Below are positions 1 through 7,172 of a stretch of DNA of 17,715 bases, one piece after another (position 1 is the stretch's first letter; each line of letters starts with the position of its first letter). Under the pieces are notes generated by a model that saw nothing but the letters and a program-made list of their open reading frames with translations, was not told the origin of the DNA and did not search any database. The stretch comes from Klebsiella pneumoniae (GTDB lineage: Bacteria > Pseudomonadota > Gammaproteobacteria > Ga0077536), in NCBI GenBank assembly GCA_945873015.1, contig CAMCBY010000026.1, forward strand, positions 1 through 17,715, in the 5' to 3' direction. The position numbers and the translations under genes were made by a program.

Positions 1-1677
1 TGTGATGAGGCCGCTCGCATCGAGAATGATGTTGGTGGTCGCCGCGAGACTGTCTATCTGGCCCCAACTGATGGTGTTGCCACCCGCGTCCGCCTCGCCG
101 GTCAGATCAGGATCGGCGTTGGAGATATTGCCGTCGTGGGTGCCGCCGCTGTTGGCGTCGATGATGGTCAACGTAGTCGGATCGAGCAGCAGCGTGCCAG
201 GTGTGCCGCGCGCGGCTGTGGTATCCACTTGCCCGAGGAAGGTCAGCGTATCCTTGCCCGACACTTCGACCATACCGCCGTTGCCGCCTTTGCTGCCGCC
301 GGTAGCGGAGATGGTGCCGTGAAAACGCGTACGGTCATCGGCCCACACCACGACCTTGCCGCCATCGCCCTTGCTGGTGGCATCGGCCTTGATGGTGGTC
401 TGGCTGCTGACGAAAACTTTCTGCGCATTGGTGATTTCCGGATTGGCTCCGTGCAGGTCGCCACCCAGCAGGGCTTCGCCACCGCCGCTGTGACCGGAGA
501 CATCCACCGCCGCATCGAAATTGAAAGCGAGCTGCTCGGCGGTGGCCTTGACGTATCCGCCCTTGCCGCGGGCGCTGGTCGCGGAGACTTTGCTGCCTTG
601 GTCAAACGTAGTCGTGGCGCGCGCCTCGACATCAATCTTGCCACCGCGTCCGCCTTCGGCGTCGGCAGACAGCGTGCCGCGGTTTTCGATATCGTGTGCG
701 CGTATTGCGATACGACCACCGTTGTCGGTGGCGGTCCCCGCAGGAACCTCGATGGTGCCGGTATTCAGCACCGAGGCCGACGGCCCCATGCCGACCAGCC
801 GCACCTTGCCGCCCTGCTTGTCGATGCGACCCGCCTTGATCACACCACTGTTGTTGATGGCGCGATTGAATACGTCTGCGGCAGCGCTGGCGGTGATCAG
901 AATCTGACCACCGTCGGCCTGAATCTCGCCGCTGTTGCTGACTTGCTCGTTGAGCGACGCGGCGTTGTCGAGTACCGCCTTATCGACCTTGAAACGCAGC
1001 AGGCCATCGCCATCGAAATCAACCGTGGCCTGCTCGGCACCGACCAGATTGACACGCCCGGCGGTCGCTACAATCACACCTTCGTTGGCGACAGACTTGC
1101 CGACCAGCGCGACCTCACCGCCCTCGCTGGTCGTGATCGTGCCCTGGTTGAGCACGCGGCCATCACTGCCTTGGGCAGCGCTGAGCTGATAACGCCCGCT
1201 CATGAATTCATCGACGCCGACATGCATCGCACCCGCTATCAGGCCACCGACGTTCACTTCGGCGCCGGGCCGGAAGAACACGCCATTGGGGTTCATCAAC
1301 ACCACGCGGCCGTTGGCCTTGATCTGGCCGAAGATCTGACTCGGGCTTTGATCGAAGATGCGGTTGAGCGCAGTCGCGCGGGCATTGGGCTGCTTGAAGC
1401 GCACCTGTTCGCCCTTGGCGACATTAAAACTCTGCCAGTCGATGGCGGCGCGCGGGGTGTTCTGTCTGATGGTGGTGACGCCACGACCAGCGTCGTGGGT
1501 GATCTGCGCACTACCGGCGCGCACCTGGCCACCTGTCGGCGCGGCTGCCAGCGGTGCGCTGGCGAGCGTGGCAACCAGGCCCGGCAGAAGCGCGCGTTGC
1601 ACCGCGCGCGCCAGCGGTGTGAGGCGAAATGGCGACCGGTCTGCGCCTGTGTCGGCGATGTGATTGCGCATGTTCAT
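1..1677 (-). CDS. TpsA filamentous haemagglutinin-like exoprotein (N-terminal part, cut by window edge)
   Basis: Secreted exoprotein of a two-partner (type Vb) secretion system; such proteins cross the outer membrane through their TpsB partner and usually act as adhesins or cytolysins. The reading frame is open from the ATG at 1677 to base 1, giving 559 residues with no stop; the 3' end lies outside the window. The N-terminus has an extended signal region with a basic stretch (SPFRLTPLARAVQRALLPG) and a likely cleavage after about residue 46 (PLAAA). The haemagglutination-activity (TPS) domain follows: VRAGSAQI, TTIRQNTPRAAIDWQSFNV, a QPNARATALNRI segment, and the family motif NPNGVFF near residue 130. 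After it comes Gly/Ala/Asn-rich sequence typical of a beta-helix, ending with DPTTLTI and TISWGQIDSLA. Start choice: GGAAGGAG lies 7 nt upstream of this ATG; a second ATG two codons on has poorer spacing. TpsB is upstream on the same strand. Family assignment is firm; the activity of the missing C-terminus is unknown. Confidence 0.93.
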   Translation of the reverse strand, partial: MNMRNHIADTGADRSPFRLTPLARAVQRALLPGLVATLASAPLAAAPTGGQVRAGSAQITHDAGRGVTTIRQNTPRAAIDWQSFNVAKGEQVRFKQPNARATALNRIFDQSPSQIFGQIKANGRVVLMNPNGVFFRPGAEVNVGGLIAGAMHVGVDEFMSGRYQLSAAQGSDGRVLNQGTITTSEGGEVALVGKSVANEGVIVATAGRVNLVGAEQATVDFDGDGLLRFKVDKAVLDNAASLNEQVSNSGEIQADGGQILITASAAADVFNRAINNSGVIKAGRIDKQGGKVRLVGMGPSASVLNTGTIEVPAGTATDNGGRIAIRAHDIENRGTLSADAEGGRGGKIDVEARATTTFDQGSKVSATSARGKGGYVKATAEQLAFNFDAAVDVSGHSGGGEALLGGDLHGANPEITNAQKVFVSSQTTIKADATSKGDGGKVVVWADDRTRFHGTISATGGSKGGNGGMVEVSGKDTLTFLGQVDTTAARGTPGTLLLDPTTLTIIDANSGGTHDGNISNADPDLTGEADAGGNTISWGQIDSLAATTNIILDASGLIT

Positions 1678-1889
1678 GCGGTCGCTCCTTCCCCGGCATT
1701 CCTGATTGAATGACCGTGGCCCGCAATGCTCGGCGGGCGCTGTTGTTCATGTTGTAAATAAAAATCGAACGCCGTAGCCACGCGTGGCATGTCCGGCGCG
1801 TGGTGCTCGACATTGTGCGCAGCCAGCGCGCGCGAAACCGTTACATATTCCCGCATCGCGACCATGGCGGGTGTGCAGGCCTTGCGCAT
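1674..1889 (-). CDS. Doubtful small ORF between tpsB and tpsA (71 aa)
   Basis: An open frame fills most of the 258-nt gap between tpsB and tpsA. It starts at ATG 1889 (MRKACTPAMVAMREYV) or at an in-frame GTG at 1922, 13 nt after the tpsB stop. Its TGA overlaps the tpsA ATG as ATGA, an arrangement common in translationally coupled genes. The product would be a soluble, His-rich polypeptide (LAAHNVEHHAPDMPRVATA) with no signal peptide, membrane segment or motif I recognise. Against it: no strong ribosome binding site, and its last third is built from the tpsA leader region, including a GCCCGC/GCGGGC hairpin. It may be a coupling leader peptide or only chance. I do not recognise any family. Confidence 0.28.
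   Translation of the reverse strand: MRKACTPAMVAMREYVTVSRALAAHNVEHHAPDMPRVATAFDFYLQHEQQRPPSIAGHGHSIRNAGEGATA
1685..1692 (-). promoter_or_regulatory. Ribosome binding site of tpsA
   Basis: On the minus strand this reads GGAAGGAG, seven nucleotides before the ATG at 1677. It is one of the strongest Shine-Dalgarno matches in the window and fixes the tpsA start. It lies inside the 3' end of the small candidate ORF, which would allow translational coupling. Confidence 0.7.
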
Positions 1890-1935
1890 CTGCTCGCCAC
1901 CGTCCTGGTCCTGACGCCGCACGCCTGTTCCCGGC

Positions 1936-3906
1936 TCAGAAGAACAGGTTGAAATCCAGCCAGTACTTCGGTCCCCAACCGCCGTCTTCCGGGCGCGGAC
2001 TGCTGCCTACCGGCGCGGCAATGGTGAACTTGGAGGAAAACGCTTTGGGATTGTTGAACGAGAAGGCCATGCCGACCGAATTGAAGTTGTCAGACTTGCG
2101 TTCGGTCGGCGTCAGCGCACTGTTGAGATAGCCGGACGCCACGTCGTAGAAAAACGAGACCTGCACCAGTTCGCCCCACGTGCGGTTGCCGAAGGCCGGC
2201 ACGTCGGACACAAAAGGCGCGTTGATGATCCATTCCACTGAGCCGAACACCGCACGGTCGAACAGTTTCTCCGTGGGACGATAACCGCGCACGTTGTCCG
2301 GACCGCCGACGTTGTACTGCTCAAGGGGCACCAGCAGATCAGGCGACCACATCACTTCGGTAGTGAACAAGAGGTTGTGATTGTTGAGCTTGTCCCACAG
2401 CGGCGTCAGCGCCTGGAAACGCGACAGGCGCAGCAGCACTTTATTGAAATCACCCTCGGCAAACTTGCCATTACCGCCCTGGCGGGTCGGCGGCACGAAT
2501 GCCGGGTTCTTGCCCATCGCGCCGAACAGGTCGTTAAAGCCGTGGGAGATTTCAAGGCTGCCGGTATTCAAACCACCGAAACGAGCGTCGACGTTGTCGA
2601 AATTGAACTCGGCTGAGCCCACCGCCAGACTGTCGATATTCTGCTTGCGGCCATCGGCCTTGGTGCCGCTGCGTTTCTTTGCCAGACGTGCAGTCGCGCT
2701 GAAATTCAGCAGACGGCTGCGCACGAAGTTCTTGGTCAGGGAGACGTTGTAATTACGAATATCGCTGTGGATATTGGCATCGCGGAACTCGCCGCCGACG
2801 TCGAACTGATTCCTGTCCATGCCGACGCCGAGCTGGGTGTCGTAGAAGAAGCTGACCGGTATCTGGTAGTCGAGTGCATAGAACCAGGTGTTGGGCGGCG
2901 CCACCGTGCGCTGAATGGTGGTCGTAAATCGATCGCCGATACCGAGCGGATCGTTGACCGTAAAGCGGCCGAGCTGACGGTTGAGTCCGGTTTCACGAAT
3001 ACCGTGGTTGTCCCAGCGCAGTGCCGCCTCCAGGCGCTGCTCTTCCTGCACTTTCAGCATGATGTCGGCGGTGCCGACGCGGGTGCCGGGTTGGAACACA
3101 CCGAAAGACGACAGGCCGGGATTGTCCGACACAGTCAGCAGCGCGCTCTCTATCGAATCCTTGGTGACGGGCTCGCCTGTCAACTTGCGGAACGGCCGCG
3201 CCAGCACCTTCGGCTTGTACATCTTGTTGCCTTCGGTCACGACATTGCCGAGCAGGCCCTCCATGACCTGGATCTTGACCTCGCCGCTATCTACCGACTG
3301 CACTGGCACAAAAGCCTGCGCCAGGATAAGACCGCGGTCGCGGTAATACCGGGTCACCGCGTCGGCTACTTCCTGCAGGCGGCCCACCGTAAAACCCTCA
3401 GGCCGCGCGGCGCGTTGGGCGTCGATCAAGGCCTGGATATCGACCACCGCGATGTCGTGTTTGGGGCGATCGATGGCGCCTTCGAGCACAAAACGCTGCA
3501 CCTCGATTTTGTCACCGTCGTCGATTTCGAGCGGCCGGTCGACCAGTGCCGGCACCTGAAATGTTTCGGTCGGCGGTGGTTTCGGCCTTTCACGCGGCGC
3601 GTCACCAGGCCGAATCGCACCGGCCTTGGCGGCATCGGGCAGGTCTACCGCGGCTGCCAGGGTCTCGTCACCGAGCGCCATCGAGGCCGCAAAATCGGGC
3701 CGCGACGGGCCCGGCCGCTGATCCGCAGCAGCGAGAGATTGTTGTTTAGCTTCAGAAGCTTGCGCTACAGATTGCGGCTCATGAAAGGCCGGTCTGACGG
3801 CGCCGGGACGGCCCTCGTCGAGACCGTCGTCAGGTGCGGCGGACGCAACACCTGCCCACGCAGCTGCACCCACCACGCACAGTACGCGCAGGCAGCGCAA
3901 TGCCAT
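1936..3906 (-). CDS. TpsB two-partner secretion transporter (ShlB/FhaC/HecB family)
   Basis: Outer-membrane Omp85-superfamily barrel that exports the TpsA partner encoded downstream. Numbered from the ATG at 3906 (656 aa): a signal peptide (MALRCLRVLCVVGAAAW...) with likely cleavage after ASA at residue 23; a Pro/Ala-rich linker of about 100 residues; a POTRA_2 domain at about 134-221 (IEVQRFVLEGAID ... VQVMEGLLGN type pattern); then the ShlB barrel. The barrel contains the conserved VRGY motif at about 539-542, preceded by YNVGGPDN, and ends in Phe (LDFNLFF), the usual barrel-assembly signal. The frame is open further upstream, to ATG 3936 and to ATG 4077, which overlaps the isomerase stop as ATGA. 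I prefer 3906 because it opens directly onto a normal signal peptide, has AGG six nt upstream, and a promoter with AT-rich, non-coding-looking sequence lies at 4006-4035. The export role is inferred from the family and from linkage. Confidence 0.94.
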   Translation of the reverse strand: MALRCLRVLCVVGAAAWAGVASAAPDDGLDEGRPGAVRPAFHEPQSVAQASEAKQQSLAAADQRPGPSRPDFAASMALGDETLAAAVDLPDAAKAGAIRPGDAPRERPKPPPTETFQVPALVDRPLEIDDGDKIEVQRFVLEGAIDRPKHDIAVVDIQALIDAQRAARPEGFTVGRLQEVADAVTRYYRDRGLILAQAFVPVQSVDSGEVKIQVMEGLLGNVVTEGNKMYKPKVLARPFRKLTGEPVTKDSIESALLTVSDNPGLSSFGVFQPGTRVGTADIMLKVQEEQRLEAALRWDNHGIRETGLNRQLGRFTVNDPLGIGDRFTTTIQRTVAPPNTWFYALDYQIPVSFFYDTQLGVGMDRNQFDVGGEFRDANIHSDIRNYNVSLTKNFVRSRLLNFSATARLAKKRSGTKADGRKQNIDSLAVGSAEFNFDNVDARFGGLNTGSLEISHGFNDLFGAMGKNPAFVPPTRQGGNGKFAEGDFNKVLLRLSRFQALTPLWDKLNNHNLLFTTEVMWSPDLLVPLEQYNVGGPDNVRGYRPTEKLFDRAVFGSVEWIINAPFVSDVPAFGNRTWGELVQVSFFYDVASGYLNSALTPTERKSDNFNSVGMAFSFNNPKAFSSKFTIAAPVGSSPRPEDGGWGPKYWLDFNLFF

Positions 3907-4005
3907 CCTTTGCCTGGATTCGCCCACTGTATGCATAAACCTTTTCAATAAGCCCGCTAACGCACTGAATAACTGGGCAACTTCAGCGCCCATGGGCCCA
4001 GACCG

Positions 4006-4035
4006 AGTATACCAACGTAATTTTAATTGCGGCAA
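4006..4035 (-). promoter_or_regulatory. Likely sigma70 promoter of the tpsB-tpsA operon
   Basis: On the minus strand: TTGCCG (4035-4030), an 18-nt AT-rich spacer, then TATACT (4011-4006). Transcription should start near 3999, leaving a leader of roughly 60-95 nt before the tpsB start at 3936 or 3906. It lies just past the isomerase stop, so tpsB can be transcribed independently of it. This is a consensus match by eye only. Confidence 0.55.
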
Positions 4036-4073
4036 CGGCCAACCGCCGACGACGGCCTGGCCGTTACCCGCGT

Positions 4074-5120
4074 TCATGGCTGCGCGGCGGCCGGCGCGGC
4101 CGGCGGCGCGTTCGTGACCGGCGGCGTGGCTTGTTTGATGAGGTCCTGGCGCCAGTTCTCGAGCACTTCAACGCTCGGCGCCTCGACCGGATACTCCTTC
4201 TCAATCTTGTCGATGGCCGCCTGGCGAACCTTGGCCATCGCCTCCTGCACCATGCGCGACCGCAATTGTTCGCGCACGCGCTCGAAGTCGAGCATTTCGG
4301 CGTCGACGGTCGCGCCGCGCTTGAGGATATGCAGTCCCGATTCCGAAGCGATGGGTTCGCTGACCTGGCCGGGTCTGAGCTTCTTCAAGGCTTCGGCGAT
4401 GGGCGGCAACAAGTCCGCCGACTTCAGCAGGCCCATATAACCGTCGTTGACGCGACTTGCCTCATGGCCTGAATCGCGTTTGGCCAGCGCCGCGAAATCA
4501 CCTTTGCCGCCGCGTAACTCGTCGGACACGCGATTGGCGCGCGCCCACGCCGCCTTGACACGGGTATCGTCCGCGGCCGGATCGAGCGGGATAAAAATCT
4601 GCCACAGATGGACCCGCTCCGGCACCCGGAACGCATCGGGATTCTTGTCATAGGCCTCGCGCACCTGTTCCTCGCTCGGGAACTTGGTATCGAGGTTCAC
4701 GCGCACCACTTGGTTCAGATAGGACTCCACCAGCACGCGCTGGCCGGCGCGCTCCATGACGGTCCTGATCTGCGGATTGTCGTCGGCCTTGTTGGTATAG
4801 GCCGCCTTGAGTACCGCCTGGTTGAGGGTTTCCTGTTGCACGAACTGTTTGAAAACATCGGCGGAATTCAGGATTTCGCTGCGCCGTGGTGCGTCGACAA
4901 TGCTCAGCACTTCGCCGAGCAGCCTGGCATCCAAGGCGGTCGCGGCGGCGGGTTTTGCCGCGCTCGTTGCGCCAGTGCTGCTGCCGTCAGCCGGTTGCGT
5001 AGCGGGCGTGCTGTCGCCCGGCGACAGACCCGGCATTACAAGATAACGCTGGCCTACCGCGCCGGCGATGATCAACAAAGCGCCGAGCAAGAGCGCGGCT
5101 GGGGTCGACAGGTTTTTCAA
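4074..5120 (-). CDS. Parvulin-type peptidyl-prolyl cis-trans isomerase, membrane-anchored
   Basis: Probable periplasmic prolyl isomerase/chaperone of the PpiC (rotamase) family, 348 aa. An N-terminal membrane segment (residues about 8-30, AALLLGALLIIAGAVG) acts as signal anchor, followed by a low-complexity Ser/Thr/Pro/Ala linker. Next comes a helical SurA/PpiD-like region (SADVFKQFVQQETLNQAVLK), then the parvulin domain at about 165-270: ERVHLWQIFIPLD, FAALAKRDSG, YMGLLKSADLLPPI, LRPGQVSEPIASESGLHILK. The tail is Ala/Pro-rich. The start codon is TTG at 5120, with GGGAG eight nt upstream; I see no upstream start in frame before a TAG. It is the first gene of the minus-strand run, so it probably helps TpsA or TpsB cross the periplasm, as proposed for Par27 with FHA in Bordetella. 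The secretion link is inference. Confidence 0.88.
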   Translation of the reverse strand: MKNLSTPAALLLGALLIIAGAVGQRYLVMPGLSPGDSTPATQPADGSSTGATSAAKPAAATALDARLLGEVLSIVDAPRRSEILNSADVFKQFVQQETLNQAVLKAAYTNKADDNPQIRTVMERAGQRVLVESYLNQVVRVNLDTKFPSEEQVREAYDKNPDAFRVPERVHLWQIFIPLDPAADDTRVKAAWARANRVSDELRGGKGDFAALAKRDSGHEASRVNDGYMGLLKSADLLPPIAEALKKLRPGQVSEPIASESGLHILKRGATVDAEMLDFERVREQLRSRMVQEAMAKVRQAAIDKIEKEYPVEAPSVEVLENWRQDLIKQATPPVTNAPPAAPAAAQP

Positions 5121-5237
5121 TGCACTCGCTCCCGAAGGCGGACGATTCCACGATGGGCGGGGATTCTAGCTGGCAATCCTGCTCTGCGCGAAGCCGGCAA
5201 GAGCCACCCACAGCTTGGGGCCGTAACAGAAATTTTG

Positions 5238-5266
5238 TTGATGCTGAGTGGCTTATTCCATAAACT
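5238..5266 (+). promoter_or_regulatory. Possible promoter of the cyclase-kinase cluster
   Basis: TTGATG (5238-5243), 17-nt spacer, TAAACT (5261-5266), within the 235-nt divergent gap between the isomerase and the cyclase. Predicted start is near 5273, giving a leader of about 80 nt. I see no clear operator or matching minus-strand promoter in the rest of the gap. The match is moderate and by eye. Confidence 0.35.
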
Positions 5267-5355
5267 TCGGCGGACTCTCAACCTGCGCGAGCGCCCACCA
5301 GCGGCGTTTCACCACGCCCGAACCAGGAACCAAGGCCCGACGGCAACAACAAAGA

Positions 5356-6255
5356 ATGGCGCCCAAGACCACCAACCTGACCATCATGTTTGCCGACATC
5401 AGCGGCAGCACGCGGCTCTACGAGTTGCTTGGCGATGGTCCGGCACGCGCCAAAGTCGCGAGTTGCCTCGAAATGCTGACCGATGTCACCGAACGGCATC
5501 GTGGCACGGTCATCAAGACCATCGGCGACGAAATCATGTGCACCTTTCCGACTGCGGAACGGGCGGTCAGCGCCGCCTGTGAGATGCACGAGATGCTCGA
5601 AGACGAAATCACCGTGCAGACCAATCAAGGCCGCATGTCACTCGCGGTGCGCATCGGACTGCACCACGGCCCGACCATTCTCGACGCCGGCGACGTTTTC
5701 GGCGACGCCGTCAACGTCGCCGCGCGCATGGCCTCGATGTCCAAGGGCGGACAGATCATCACCACCCAGACCACGGTCGATGAACTGACCCCGATTTTGA
5801 AAGCCAGCACACGCTTCATTGACAGGGCGCCGGTGAAGGGCAAGAAAGAGACCATGGATATCTACGAGGTGCTGTGGCAACAGGACGACGTCACACGCAT
5901 GTCTACCGGGGTGATACCGGAACCCGTGCAGCGCGCCTGTCTCAACCTGCGCTATCACGATCTCGAAATAGTGATGAACGATGAGCGCCCGCAAGTGGTG
6001 CTGGGCCGCAGCAAGACCGCCGACATTCCGGTCGCCGAAGGTTTGGCCTCGCGTCAGCACGTGCGCCTTGAATTCCGCCGCGGCAAATTCTTCATCATCG
6101 ACCAGAGCACCAATGGCACCTATGTATGGAGTGGCGACGCCGAAGCCTTTCTGCGTCGCGAGGAAATGCCCTTGAGCGGCAGTGGCAAGATCAGCCTGGG
6201 AAGATCGTTCGCGGAAAATCCCCAGGAAGTCGTGCATTTCAAGTCTGACGAGTGA
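5356..6255 (+). CDS. Class III adenylate/guanylate cyclase with C-terminal FHA domain
   Basis: Cytosolic enzyme of 299 aa that should convert ATP (or GTP) to a cyclic nucleotide and read phosphothreonine. Cyclase domain, residues 1-175: metal-binding Asp14 in MFADISGST and Asp58 in KTIGDEIM, purine-selecting Lys54 and Asp113 (GDVFG), transition-state Asn120 and Arg124 (VNVAARM). The set is complete and points to ATP. FHA domain, about 195-290: Gly217-Arg218-Ser219, Ser232-Arg-Gln-His235 and Asn253-Gly-Thr, the phosphothreonine-binding residues. Between the two lies DDVTRM (Thr180), like the repeated motif in the kinase downstream. I start at ATG 5356 because it opens directly on the domain; an in-frame GTG at 5248 adds 36 residues with no domain character. 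No membrane segment is seen. It is first in a plus-strand run with the phosphatase and kinase. Confidence 0.93.
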   Translation: MAPKTTNLTIMFADISGSTRLYELLGDGPARAKVASCLEMLTDVTERHRGTVIKTIGDEIMCTFPTAERAVSAACEMHEMLEDEITVQTNQGRMSLAVRIGLHHGPTILDAGDVFGDAVNVAARMASMSKGGQIITTQTTVDELTPILKASTRFIDRAPVKGKKETMDIYEVLWQQDDVTRMSTGVIPEPVQRACLNLRYHDLEIVMNDERPQVVLGRSKTADIPVAEGLASRQHVRLEFRRGKFFIIDQSTNGTYVWSGDAEAFLRREEMPLSGSGKISLGRSFAENPQEVVHFKSDE

Positions 6256-6334
6256 GCTCGCGGCCTGAGCGTGAGCGCCCACCCTGTCTTCCTCGCCGTC
6301 ACTCAACTGCCCGACAGCCGGTGCGGAACGCATC

Positions 6335-7063
6335 ATGGTGACTGACTCGTTTCACTGGCAGTCGGCCGCGATTACCGACGTCGGCAAGGTACGCAAGCTC
6401 AACGAAGATTCGATACTCGAACGTGGCGAGGCCGGACTGTGGGCAGTGGCCGACGGCATGGGCGGACATTCGGCCGGTGATCTTGCCAGTCAGTTGATAG
6501 TCAATTCCCTCGCAAAACTCGATACCGACGCGGCCTTGCCGGACTTTGTCGAGCGCGTCGAGGAAGCGGTGCAGAACGTCAACGATCGCCTGTTCGCGGT
6601 CGCCAATGCGCATAACCAGACCAGCGGCAGCACTGTCGTCATGTTGCTCGCCAGCGGCCGCCATGCGGTGGTGATGTGGGCCGGTGACAGTCGCTGCTAT
6701 CTGCTGCGTCACGGACAATTGCGCCAGCTCACCACTGATCACACCCAGATTGAACTGTTCATCGCCAAGGGCCTGTTGACCCGCGCCGAAGCGGTCGGAC
6801 ATCCGTCCGGCAACATGGTGACCCGCGCGGTCGGTGTGACGGATTGCCTGCTGCTTGAGATGGACCTGCTCGAGCTCGAACACGATGATGTTTTTCTGTT
6901 GTGTTCCGATGGGCTCGACAAACACTTGAAGGATGACGAAATAGCGCAACACCTGCTGGGGGAAGACCCCCACACCGTCGCCCGCGCGCTCGTCGATCAG
7001 ACGCTTTTGCGCGGGGCGATGGACAATGTCAGCGTGTGCGTGGTCAAGGTCACGAAAAACTGA
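6335..7063 (+). CDS. PP2C-family Ser/Thr protein phosphatase
   Basis: Metal-dependent phosphatase of 242 aa, close to the size of bacterial Stp1/PppA enzymes, with no extra domain and no membrane segment. The PPM motifs appear in order: VRKLNEDS (Asp25), WAVADGMGGHSAGD (Asp40 and Gly41, metal site), SGSTVV, WAGDSRCYLL, LTTDHT, VTRAVG, LLCSDGLDKHL (Asp192) and MDNVSVCVV (Asp230). All expected metal ligands are present, so it should be active. The ATG at 6335 has GGAA seven nt upstream. It sits between the FHA-cyclase and the kinase gene and is very likely the enzyme that removes phosphates added by that kinase. The order kinase/phosphatase/FHA recalls the threonine-phosphorylation pathway of type VI secretion (PpkA, PppA, Fha), but no type VI gene is present here. 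Confidence 0.94.
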   Translation: MVTDSFHWQSAAITDVGKVRKLNEDSILERGEAGLWAVADGMGGHSAGDLASQLIVNSLAKLDTDAALPDFVERVEEAVQNVNDRLFAVANAHNQTSGSTVVMLLASGRHAVVMWAGDSRCYLLRHGQLRQLTTDHTQIELFIAKGLLTRAEAVGHPSGNMVTRAVGVTDCLLLEMDLLELEHDDVFLLCSDGLDKHLKDDEIAQHLLGEDPHTVARALVDQTLLRGAMDNVSVCVVKVTKN

Positions 7064-7159
7064 TGCTCGGCTCCTCATCGATGGTGCCGTATAGCTGTAA
7101 CTCCTGGAAAACGTGAGCGCATGAATTCACTTCTCGATACGCCTGTCCTGTCCATCGCT

Positions 7160-7164
7160 GGAGG
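7160..7164 (+). promoter_or_regulatory. Ribosome binding site that decides the kinase start
   Basis: GGAGG lies eight nt before ATG 7173 and only two nt before the in-frame GTG at 7167. The spacing favours the ATG, shortening the protein by two residues. Confidence 0.7.
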
Positions 7165-7172
7165 CCGTGGCA

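Noticed and set aside
136..1713. 525-codon plus-strand open frame antisense to tpsA
   Set aside because: The minus frame gives a clear haemagglutination-activity domain with NPNGVFF; the plus frame has no motif and is a GC-rich shadow.
1715..1745. GCCCGC/GCGGGC hairpin in the tpsA leader
   Set aside because: Short stem without a T-run and inside the candidate small ORF; no evidence for attenuation or a riboswitch.
2767..3951. 394-codon plus-strand open frame antisense to tpsB
   Set aside because: The minus frame encodes POTRA and barrel motifs; the plus frame shows nothing recognisable.
4608..5582. 324-codon plus-strand frame across the divergent isomerase-cyclase gap
   Set aside because: It runs antisense through the parvulin gene and out of frame through the cyclase, both of which have firm domain evidence.
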